A DNA stretch of 64,000 bases from CBDESN01 sp965242495 (GTDB lineage Bacteria > Pseudomonadota > Alphaproteobacteria > MPNO01): assembly GCA_965242495.1 (NCBI GenBank), contig OZ251446.1, forward strand, positions 2,108,001-2,172,000, given 5' to 3'. Shown one piece after another: positions 27,822 to 34,474 of this stretch. Under the pieces are notes generated by a model, which was given only the letters and a program-made list of their open reading frames with translations, was not told the origin of the DNA and did no database searches. The position numbers and the translations under genes are program-made. Position 1 is the stretch's first letter, and every line of letters begins with the position of its first letter.

Positions 27822-29045
27822 TTACTTGAACCGGGCTTCGTTCAACCGCCAGTAGACCTTGGTTCCCTGCAACGCCTCGTTCATCTTCGCATAATCAAAG
27901 GGAATAAAGCCGGCTTCGTCGCGCGCGGCGATATCCGCGCCGGCTTCGATCAACGCCGCAATCACCGCAGGGTTGGGGTTCTTCAACGCCGCCGCATGAA
28001 GCGGCGTCATGCCGCCTTCGATGCGCTCGGCGATATCCGCGCCGGCTTCGATCAACGCCGCAATCACCGCAGGGTTGGGGTTCTCCAACGCCGCCGCATG
28101 AAGCGGCGTTCCGCCGGCTTCGGCGCGCGCGGCGATATCCGCGCCGCCTTTGAGCAACGCCGCAATCACCGCAAGGTCGGGGTTCTTCCTCGCCGCCCGA
28201 TGAAGCGGCGTCCAACGGGCGTTGTCGCGCGCGGCGATATCCGCGCCGGCTTCGATCAACGCCGCAATCACCGCAGGGTCGGGGTTCAGCTGCGCCGCCG
28301 CATGAAGCGGCGTTCCGCCGGCTTCGTCGCGCGCGTCGATATTCGCGCCGCCTTTGAGCAACGCCGCAATCACCGCAAGGTCGGGGTTCTTCAACAAAGC
28401 GGCCGCCCGATGAAGCGGCGTCCAACCGTCGTTGTCGCGCGCCCCGATATCCGCGCCGCCTTTGAGCAACGCCGCAATCACCGCAGGCTCGCCGCGGCGA
28501 CGGCGGGGTTTCCCTTCGGCTGCATGATGAAGCGGCGTCATGCCGGCTTTGGTGCGCGCGGCGATATCCGCGCCGGCTTCGATCAACGCCGCACTCACCG
28601 CAGGGTTGAGGTTCTTCAACGCCGCCAAATGAAGCGGCGTCATGCCGGCTTTGGTGCGCGCGGCGATATCCGCGCCGGCTTCGATCAACGCCGCACTCAC
28701 CGCAAGATAGGGGTTCTGCAACGCCGCCGTATGGAGCGGCGTTGCGCCGGCGTTGTTGCGCGCCTCGATATCCGCGCCGCCTTTGAGCAACGCCGCAATC
28801 ACCGCAGGGTTGGGGTTTTTCCCCGCCGCCAAATGAAGCGGCGTCCAACCGGCTTTGGTGCGCGCGGCGATATCCGCGCCGGCTTCGATCAACGCCGCAA
28901 TCGCTTCTGGTTTGGGGTTCTTCATCGCCGCCCAATGAAGCGGCGTCCAGCCGCTTTCGGCGCGCGCGCCGGGGGCCGCCCATGTCGCCAGCATCAATGC
29001 GACCATGGCCAAAGCGAATGTCGGCATCCGCAACGGCTTCCTCAT
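27822..29045 (-). CDS. Exported ankyrin-repeat protein
   Basis: A 407-residue protein with a signal peptide (about residues 1-29, ending APGARAE). Ten ankyrin repeats of about 34 residues follow, each with a TPLHxAA helix start, and then a degenerate capping repeat. The units resemble each other strongly at DNA level (about 102 bp), which suggests recent expansion or recombination. The start is the ATG at 29045, with GGGAGG six bases upstream; a longer frame to 29105 lacks support. Ankyrin proteins bind other proteins, and exported ones are common in host-associated bacteria. The last TPLH is changed to IPFDY. It lies 60 bp downstream of a small ORF, probably in one operon. Confidence 0.88.
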   Translation of the reverse strand: MRKPLRMPTFALAMVALMLATWAAPGARAESGWTPLHWAAMKNPKPEAIAALIEAGADIAARTKAGWTPLHLAAGKNPNPAVIAALLKGGADIEARNNAGATPLHTAALQNPYLAVSAALIEAGADIAARTKAGMTPLHLAALKNLNPAVSAALIEAGADIAARTKAGMTPLHHAAEGKPRRRRGEPAVIAALLKGGADIGARDNDGWTPLHRAAALLKNPDLAVIAALLKGGANIDARDEAGGTPLHAAAQLNPDPAVIAALIEAGADIAARDNARWTPLHRAARKNPDLAVIAALLKGGADIAARAEAGGTPLHAAALENPNPAVIAALIEAGADIAERIEGGMTPLHAAALKNPNPAVIAALIEAGADIAARDEAGFIPFDYAKMNEALQGTKVYWRLNEARFK

Positions 29046-29105
29046 GCAAACCTCCCAATGTCCATTGCAACCATGACCGCGACGGCGCGCCGGCATCCGC
29101 GACAT

Positions 29106-29321
29106 TCATTCGATCCGAAGGCGAACGACGCGCTTGAGTTCGGTATCGGCGCGCCGGATCAAGCGGCGCGCGTCATGCGCCAACTGGTCGCGACTGATTG
29201 ACTGGCCTTCGATTTGGCGCGCCGCGGCCAGCCGCTCGTTGGCGCGCGCAACAAGATCGGCCGCTTCCGCGACCGGATCGGCGGCGCGCCCGGCCCAGCC
29301 TTTCATCCCGATATGCTTCAT
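29106..29321 (-). CDS. Small charged helical protein, unknown
   Basis: A 71-residue protein rich in Ala, Arg and Glu and predicted to be mostly helical, with no signal peptide or cysteine. The ATG at 29321 has AGGAG at six bases; a TTG two codons earlier overlaps that spacing poorly. It precedes the ankyrin gene by 60 bp. I do not recognise the family. It may be a regulator or a small partner of the ankyrin protein, but nothing in the sequence shows this. Confidence 0.5.
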   Translation of the reverse strand: MKHIGMKGWAGRAADPVAEAADLVARANERLAAARQIEGQSISRDQLAHDARRLIRRADTELKRVVRLRIE

Positions 29322-29422
29322 CGTCAACTCCTACTCGCTACATAGCGAATAGCGCACTAGGCGCGGGCGCATCAAGGGCTTGCGCGGCCGGCCCGCATCC
29401 GCGATGGCCTGTTTGCATCGCG

Positions 29423-29465
29423 CCCGTGTTTGTCTCTTGTGGGAAACAAACAAGACAAACACGGG
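29423..29465. terminator. Strong hairpin between the island operons
   Basis: A perfect 12-bp stem (CCCGTGTTTGTC / GACAAACACGGG) encloses a 19-base loop. It could act as a terminator or a transcript-stabilising structure. No U-run follows on either strand. Confidence 0.5.
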
Positions 29466-29525
29466 CCGGCGACCATGAACGGGCCGGGCCGGGCCGGGCC
29501 GTTGACCAAGTGAAGTGTCCCTATC

Positions 29526-29694
29526 GTCCGCCCCCACTTTGCGGGGCGATCAAACCTATTCGCGCCGAAGCACCCGGCTTCCGATCCTTTCATCCGCCCC
29601 CACTTGCGGGGCGATCAAACCCGCCCGGCCCGGCCGCCCAACCACCAGTTTCCCGATGGCTTGATCCCGAGGCGCTTTGCGGGGCGATCAAACC
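29526..29694. CRISPR. Second short CRISPR-like cluster, different repeat
   Basis: Repeats of 30-31 bp start at 29526 and 29592, with a degenerate copy at 29664. They carry the inverted motif CGCCCC..GGGGCG and end in GATCAAACC, reminiscent of type I CRISPR repeats ending in TGAAAC or AACC. Spacers of 35 and 42 bp are unrelated. A further copy lies at 27474 next to the first array. There are no cas genes nearby, so it is an orphan or decayed array, or a dispersed palindromic repeat. The 440-bp gap 29322-29761 contains this cluster and the hairpin at 29423 and nothing else I can support. Confidence 0.5.
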
Positions 29695-29761
29695 GGCCCG
29701 GCGCGCCAGCGTTGAGTTCCGACGCGCTTTCGCGCGGGCGCAAGGGACAATCGAGGCTTGG

Positions 29762-30214
29762 TCACTCGTACCAACCGGCCCGCCGGCCGCCATCGTATGG
29801 ACGGCCAAGCCCGTTCGCAATCAGCAACGCCGCAAGCGGGCGCCCGTCAATGTCTATGTCCGCGACCACGCGGCCGCCATACCGGCCCCATTTCGGATTG
29901 CGTATGGCGATTGCGCGCGCTTGCGCAACGGCGGCTTGAACGAACGCGGTTGCGGGCCGGCCCGCGCGCCGTTCGGCATCGCATTTCGGACGATGCGTTT
30001 CTGGCGTATCGACGCCACGAATACGGACGGATAGACGCGCCAAGGATGCCGGCATATCCGCCCGCGCATCCACTTTGAGCGTATCGCCATCCACAACGCG
30101 GATGACTGGCCATCGGTATTCGTCGGCCCGCGCCGGCGACGCGACCGCCCGCGCGTCAACCCCGTATATGTCACAAGTGTGATCCTGCGTGGGACATAGC
30201 GGCGCGCGCGTCAA
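29762..30214 (-). CDS. Thermonuclease (staphylococcal nuclease-like) domain protein, possibly 5'-truncated
   Basis: A 150-residue ORF with an SNase-like fold. VVDGDTLKV begins the barrel, RIRGVDTPE supplies the conserved Arg and Glu, and KWGRYGGRVVADI supplies the third catalytic Arg. LAALLIANGLGRPYDGGRR is the usual C-terminus. Family members are normally exported, but no signal peptide is seen. The first 30 residues look random, the start is a TTG, and the upstream frame closes inside the right-hand direct repeat. The gene may therefore have lost its original 5' end when the island boundary formed. It would cut DNA or RNA with Ca2+ if still expressed and exported. Confidence 0.7.
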   Translation of the reverse strand: MTRAPLCPTQDHTCDIYGVDARAVASPARADEYRWPVIRVVDGDTLKVDARADMPASLARLSVRIRGVDTPETHRPKCDAERRAGRPATAFVQAAVAQARAIAIRNPKWGRYGGRVVADIDIDGRPLAALLIANGLGRPYDGGRRAGWYE

Positions 30215-30224
30215 CCCCGTATCC

Positions 30225-30288
30225 CGCGACCGCGGCGGCCAGCCGCGCCGAACGCTCTACGACGCGCAGGATGCGCGCCGGGCCGGGC
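30225..30288. repeat. Right copy of the ~65-bp direct repeat bounding the island
   Basis: It matches 27406-27470 in direct orientation. It lies between the truncated thermonuclease ORF and the groEL terminator. A separate 17-bp repeat (GCGCGTCAACCCCGTAT) occurs at about 30151 and 30208. Confidence 0.8.
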
Positions 30289-30299
30289 CGGGCAAAGAG

Positions 30300-30323
30300 A
30301 AGGGGCGCCCCGGGGCGCCCCTT
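30300..30323 (-). terminator. groEL terminator
   Basis: A GC-rich hairpin (AAGGGGCGCC / GGCGCCCCTT type) lies 27 bp past the groEL stop. On the minus strand it is followed by a pyrimidine-rich TTCTCTTTGC stretch. Confidence 0.7.
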
Positions 30324-30350
30324 CGCGAGCGGAGCGGGGACCCGCTCCGG

Positions 30351-31991
30351 TCAGAAGTCCATGTCGCCCATGCCGCCGCCGGCGCCCGGCGGCATCATCG
30401 GCTCCTTCTTCTCCGGCTTCTCCGCGACCATCGCCTCGGTGGTGATGAGCAGGCCCGCGACCGAAGCCGCGTCCTGCAGGGCGACCCGAACCACCTTGGT
30501 CGGGTCGATCACCCCGGCCTTGACCATGTCGCAATACTGCTCGGACTGGGCGTTGAAGCCCCAGTGCTGGTCCTTCTGTTCGAGCAGCTTGCCGACCACG
30601 ACGGCGCCGTCGACGCCGGCGTTCTCGGCGATCTGGCGGGTCGGGCGCTGCAACGCGCGGCGCACGATGTCCACGCCCATGCGCTGGTCGTCGTTGGCGG
30701 GCTTGAGGCGCTCCAGGATCCTGGTCGCATAGAGCAGCGCCACGCCGCCGCCGGCGACGATCCCCTCCTCGACCGCGGCGCGGGTCGCATGCATGGCGTC
30801 TTCGACCCGGTCCTTGCGCTCCTTCACCTCGACCTCGGTCGCGCCGCCGACATGGATGACGGCGACGCCGCCGGCGAGCTTGGCCAGACGCTCCTGGAGC
30901 TTCTCGCGGTCGTAGTCCGAGCTGGTCTCGTCGATCTGCGCCCGGATCTGGTTGCAGCGCCCCTGGATGTCGCTCTTTTTGCCGCCGCCGCCGACCACCG
31001 TGGTGTCGTCCTTGTTGATGACGATCTTCTTGGCCCGCCCCAGCATGTCGACGGTGACGTTCTCGAGCTTGATGCCGAGGTCCTCGCTGATGACCTGGCC
31101 CGAGGTCAGGATGGCGATGTCTTCGAGCATCGCCTTGCGACGGTCGCCGAAGCCCGGCGCCTTGACCGCGGCGACCTTGAGCCCGCCGCGCAGCTTGTTG
31201 ACCACCAGCGTCGCCAGCGCCTCGCCTTCGATGTCCTCGGCGACGATCAGGAGGGGCTTGGCGGACTGGACGACCTTCTCCAGCACCGGCAGGAGGCCCT
31301 GGAGGTTCGACAGCTTCTTTTCGTGCAGCAGGATGCAGGCGTCCTCGAGCTCGACCTCCATCTTCTCGGCGTTGGTGATGAAGTAGGGGCTCAGATACCC
31401 GCGATCGAACTGCATGCCCTCGACGACGTCGAGTTCGGTGGAGAGGCTCTTCGCCTCCTCGGCGGTGATCACGCCTTCCTTGCCCACGGTCTCCATCGCG
31501 CGGGAGACGTAATCGCCGATCTCGCGGTCGCCATTGGCCGAGATGGTGCCGACCTGGGCGATCTCCTCGTTGGAGGTGATCTTGCGCGAGCGTTTCCTGA
31601 GTTCGCCCACGACCGAGTCGACCGCCAGATCGACGCCCCGCTTGAGGTCCATCGGGTTCATCCCGGCGGCGACGGCCTTGGCGCCCTCGCGGACGATCGC
31701 CTGGGTCAGCACCGTCGCCGTGGTGGTGCCGTCGCCGGCGAGGTCGCTGGTCTTGGAGGCGACCTCGCGCACCATCTGGGCGCCCATATTCTCGAACTTG
31801 TCCTTGAGCTCGATCTCCTTGGCGACGGTCACGCCGTCCTTGGAGACGCGCGGCGAGCCGAACGACTTGTCGAGGATGACGTTGCGCCCCTTGGGACCCA
31901 GCGTCACCTTGACCGCATCGGCGAGCATGTCGACGCCCCGGATCATCCGATCGCGGGCGTCGGCGGAGAATTTGATGTCCTTCGCAGCCAT
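30351..31991 (-). CDS. groEL: Chaperonin GroEL
   Basis: A 546-residue 60-kDa chaperonin with the conserved N-terminus MAAKDIKFSADARDRM, the ATP-binding GDGTTTATVL segment (about residues 86-95) and a Gly-Met tail ending GGMGDMDF. With GroES it forms the ATP-driven folding chamber in the cytoplasm. It lies 19 bp downstream of groES in one operon controlled by a CIRCE element. The length is normal for a housekeeping alphaproteobacterial copy. Confidence 0.98.
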   Translation of the reverse strand: MAAKDIKFSADARDRMIRGVDMLADAVKVTLGPKGRNVILDKSFGSPRVSKDGVTVAKEIELKDKFENMGAQMVREVASKTSDLAGDGTTTATVLTQAIVREGAKAVAAGMNPMDLKRGVDLAVDSVVGELRKRSRKITSNEEIAQVGTISANGDREIGDYVSRAMETVGKEGVITAEEAKSLSTELDVVEGMQFDRGYLSPYFITNAEKMEVELEDACILLHEKKLSNLQGLLPVLEKVVQSAKPLLIVAEDIEGEALATLVVNKLRGGLKVAAVKAPGFGDRRKAMLEDIAILTSGQVISEDLGIKLENVTVDMLGRAKKIVINKDDTTVVGGGGKKSDIQGRCNQIRAQIDETSSDYDREKLQERLAKLAGGVAVIHVGGATEVEVKERKDRVEDAMHATRAAVEEGIVAGGGVALLYATRILERLKPANDDQRMGVDIVRRALQRPTRQIAENAGVDGAVVVGKLLEQKDQHWGFNAQSEQYCDMVKAGVIDPTKVVRVALQDAASVAGLLITTEAMVAEKPEKKEPMMPPGAGGGMGDMDF

Positions 31992-32010
31992 GTACTCGTT
32001 TCCTTTGGGA

Positions 32011-32325
32011 TCAGGCGGCCTTCTTGCCGCGCTTGGCGCCCTCGAGGACGCCCATGATGTCCGATTCCTTCATGATGACGAGATCCTCGCCATCGACCTT
32101 GACTTCGGTGCCCGACCATTTGCCGTACAGCACCACGTCGCCGACCTTGACGTCGAGCGGACGCAGATTGCCGTTGTCGTCGCGGGCGCCCTGTCCGGCG
32201 GCCAGAATCTCGCCCTCCTGGGGCTTCTCCTTGGCCGTGTCCGGGATGATGATGCCGCCGATCGTGCGCTCGTCTTGCTCGATCGGCCGGATCAACACGC
32301 GATCATGTAGGGGGCGTAGCGTCAT
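32011..32325 (-). CDS. groES: Co-chaperonin GroES
   Basis: A 104-residue GroES with the usual MTLRPLHDRVLIRPIEQDE start, the mobile loop region ERTIGGIIIPDTA and an extended C-terminal tail (LEGAKRGKKAA). It caps GroEL. It is the first gene of groESL, and its start lies 45 bp from the CIRCE inverted repeat. Confidence 0.97.
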   Translation of the reverse strand: MTLRPLHDRVLIRPIEQDERTIGGIIIPDTAKEKPQEGEILAAGQGARDDNGNLRPLDVKVGDVVLYGKWSGTEVKVDGEDLVIMKESDIMGVLEGAKRGKKAA

Positions 32326-32370
32326 ACCCTCTCCCTCCGCCAGTCTCTCGATGTGGAACGAAGATATCCG

Positions 32371-32397
32371 TTAGCACTCGAACTCGGCGAGTGCTAA
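32371..32397. promoter_or_regulatory. CIRCE operator (HrcA site)
   Basis: A perfect TTAGCACTC-N9-GAGTGCTAA inverted repeat lies 45 bp upstream of groES. This is the HrcA-bound heat-shock operator. hrcA itself is not in the window. Confidence 0.97.
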
Positions 32398-32427
32398 CAA
32401 CGTCAATCTAGTCATTGCCGCGACGAA

Positions 32428-32850
32428 TGCAAGGGGACGGTCGGGGAAAATTTCGGCCGGCGGCATGGCGCGCGCCGTGAAGCACAACCTCGAATACCGG
32501 CGCCCCGACGACAACCCGACCGAGATCGACCGGATCGTCGGCGCCGCGCCGTGGGGCGACCGGACGTTCCAGGATTTCGCCCTGCCCAAGCGCATCTCGC
32601 CGCCGGTCTTCTCGCGCTACGAGCCCGGTATGGCCTACGGACCGCATGTCGATACCCCGCCGATGGGGCGGCAGTCGGCGATCCGGGCCGACCTGGCCCC
32701 GACGCCGCTCCTCAGCGATCCGGCGAGCCAGGGCGGCGGCGAACAGGCGATCAAGCCGCCGGCGGGCGACGCCGCGGTCCATCCGGCGACCTTGCCGCAT
32801 CACGTGACGCCGGCGACCGACGGGGCGCGGCCGACATGTGATCGGCGGCC
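32428..32850 (+). pseudogene. Remnant of a PKHD-type 2-oxoglutarate/Fe(II) hydroxylase (PiuC/YbiX-like)
   Basis: The + strand reads ARAVKHNLEYR and then FSRYEPGMAYGPHVD, MGRQSAIRADL, LLSDPASQGGGE and LPHHVTPATDGAR, in order as in Fe(II)-dependent PKHD-type hydroxylases. The HxD iron ligands and a later His are still visible. The N-terminal ~50 residues are missing, the GGEL-to-PAGD stretch is shortened, and the C-terminal third is gone where the convergent SDR gene begins. The apparent long + strand frame beyond 32850 is only antisense to the SDR gene. This is a decayed gene fragment squeezed between groESL and the SDR. Confidence 0.75.
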
Positions 32851-32860
32851 CCCCGCGCCG

Positions 32861-33565
32861 TCAATAGGATCGGGTGAGGCCGCCGTCGATGCGGACGTTC
32901 TGCCCGGTGATGTAGCCGGCATCGTCCGACAGCAGGAAGGCGGCGGTGCGGCCCACCTCGTCGGCGGAGCCGTAGCGCCGGGCCGGGATGCCGGCGGCGA
33001 TCGCGGGATCGGCCCCGTGCGTGTCGATGTATCCCGGCAGAACGTTGTTCATGCGGACGCCGCGGGGGGCGTATTCGTCGGCATAGAGCTTGGCGAACGC
33101 CGCGAGACCGGCGCGGAAGGTCGCGGAGACGGGGTAGTTCGGGCTGGGCTCCAGGGCGGCGTAGGTCGAGACGTTGACGATCGCGCCGCCGCCCTGGGCG
33201 ATCATAATCGGCGTAACCAGCCGGGCCATGCGCACCACGCTCAACAGCACCATGTCGAGCCCGGCGATCCAGGCCTCGTCCTCGATCTCGAGCAGCGGCC
33301 CCTTGGGCGGGAAGCCGGCATTGTTGGCGACCGCGTCGATGCGTCCGTACGCCTCCATCGCCGTATCGACGGCGCGCCGGAGATCGGCGGGCTCGGCGAC
33401 GGATCCGTTGACGCCGAGGCCGGACAGTTCGGTCGCCAGAGCTTCCGCCGAGCCGCCCGGCGACATCAGCACCAGCGCATAGCCGCGCGCGGCGAGCGCC
33501 CGCGCGATACCGGCGCCGATTCCCCTGCCGCCGGCGGTGACGATCGCAACGTTTCGCCCGGTCAT
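32861..33565 (-). CDS. SDR-family oxidoreductase lacking the canonical YxxxK
   Basis: A 234-residue short-chain dehydrogenase. The cofactor motif TAGGRGIGAGIA is at about residues 10-21, NNAG at about 80-83 and the catalytic Ser in VNVSTYAA. Where YxxxK is expected, the sequence reads YPVSATFRAG, so the catalytic Lys is replaced. The C-terminal NVLPGYIDTHG and ITGQNVRIDGGLTRS segments are normal. Related proteins keep this PVSATxRAGL pattern, so it may be a distinct subgroup rather than an inactive copy. It stands alone, convergent with the hydroxylase remnant. Confidence 0.88.
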   Translation of the reverse strand: MTGRNVAIVTAGGRGIGAGIARALAARGYALVLMSPGGSAEALATELSGLGVNGSVAEPADLRRAVDTAMEAYGRIDAVANNAGFPPKGPLLEIEDEAWIAGLDMVLLSVVRMARLVTPIMIAQGGGAIVNVSTYAALEPSPNYPVSATFRAGLAAFAKLYADEYAPRGVRMNNVLPGYIDTHGADPAIAAGIPARRYGSADEVGRTAAFLLSDDAGYITGQNVRIDGGLTRSY

Positions 33566-33651
33566 TGCGATACCTCCTCCGTGTGGACGAAGCCGGCCGG
33601 GCGCCCGCCCGGTGACGGACGGGACCGGAACCGGCTACAATTCCGGCCCCC

Positions 33652-33741
33652 GGATGGGTGGCCGAGCGGTCGAAGGCGCCGGTCTTGAAAACCGGCAGGC
33701 GCGCGAGCGCCTCGTGGGTTCGAATCCCACCCCATCCGCCA
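33652..33741 (+). tRNA. tRNA-Ser(TGA)
   Basis: Class II tRNA with acceptor pair GGATGGG/CCCATCC, anticodon loop CTTGAAA (anticodon TGA), a long variable arm (GGCGCGCGAGCGCC region) and the T-arm GTGGGTTCGAATCCCAC. The CCA is encoded at 33739-33741. Confidence 0.97.
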
Positions 33742-33757
33742 TGCCTTCGCGACGCGG

Positions 33758-34057
33758 TCAATACCCCGGAAAGTCTTCCTCCTCGAAGCCGTTTTCGACC
33801 AGCCGGACGAGCGCCGCCACGGCGGCGCCGGCGTCGGCCCCCGCGGCGGCGACGTCGAGGGTGGTCCCCTTGGCCGCGGCGAGCATGAGCAACCCCATGA
33901 TCGACAGCGCCGAGACCTGCTGAGTCCCGGTTCCGACGGTGACGTCGGCGTCGAACCGCCCGGCGACCTTGGCGAGACGCGCGGCGGCGCGGGCGTGGAG
34001 CCCGCGATGGTTGACCACGGCGACGGATCGGCGAACCTGTCCGGCGGGAGCGCTCAC
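33758..34057 (-). CDS. ptsH: HPr phosphocarrier protein of the PTS
   Basis: A 99-residue HPr. The phosphorylatable His is H21 in NHRGLHARAA, and the regulatory Ser phosphorylated by HprK is S52 in LSIMGLLML. In alphaproteobacteria it relays phosphate from PtsP to IIA proteins for regulation rather than sugar uptake. Its ATG overlaps the stop of the IIA gene (ATGA). It is the last gene of the hprK-rapZ/IIA/HPr operon, and no enzyme I gene is nearby. Confidence 0.95.
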   Translation of the reverse strand: MSAPAGQVRRSVAVVNHRGLHARAAARLAKVAGRFDADVTVGTGTQQVSALSIMGLLMLAAAKGTTLDVAAAGADAGAAVAALVRLVENGFEEEDFPGY

Positions 34058-34461
34058 GCCGGCTTGGCGCCCAGCAGGCTGGACGCGACGCTGATGTATT
34101 TGCGTCCCGCCTCCTGCGCCTTGTCTACCGCTTCGGCCAAGCCGTCGCTCGCGCGAACGCTCGCCAGCTTCACCAGCATCGGCAGGTTCACCCCGGCGAT
34201 CACCTCGACCCGGGCCTCGTCCATCACCGAGATCGCGAGGTTGGACGGGGTGCCGCCGAACATGTCGGTCAGCAGGACGACGCCGCCGCCTCGGTCGACC
34301 TCGGCGATGCCGGCGAGGATGTCCCGCCGCCGCCGCTCCATGTCGTCGTTCGGGCCGATGCAGACCGTCGCGACCGCCTCCTGGGGGCCGACGACATGAA
34401 CCAGGGCGGTGACGAGCTCGTCCGCCAGGCGGCCATGGGTGACGAGGACGAGGCCGATCAC
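34054..34461 (-). CDS. PTS mannose-type EIIA domain protein
   Basis: A 135-residue EIIA-Man fold protein with the active-site His9 in GLVLVTHGRLADEL and the LLTDMFGGTPSN loop. It starts at GTG 34461, the only start that gives the family N-terminus. It accepts phosphate from HPr, and as no IIB, IIC or IID genes adjoin it, it is presumably regulatory. It overlaps ptsH by four bases and lies 13 bp after the HprK-RapZ fusion gene. Confidence 0.93.
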   Translation of the reverse strand: MIGLVLVTHGRLADELVTALVHVVGPQEAVATVCIGPNDDMERRRRDILAGIAEVDRGGGVVLLTDMFGGTPSNLAISVMDEARVEVIAGVNLPMLVKLASVRASDGLAEAVDKAQEAGRKYISVASSLLGAKPA

Positions 34462-34474
34462 GAAAGGGTTCCGG

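Noticed and set aside
27756..29201. A 481-codon + strand frame with internal repeats
   Set aside because: Antisense of the ankyrin repeats; the periodicity comes from the real minus-strand gene.
32465..33688. A 407-codon + strand frame that begins with hydroxylase-like sequence
   Set aside because: Only the first ~130 codons resemble PKHD hydroxylases, with deletions. The rest is antisense to the SDR gene, so it is treated as a pseudogene plus shadow.
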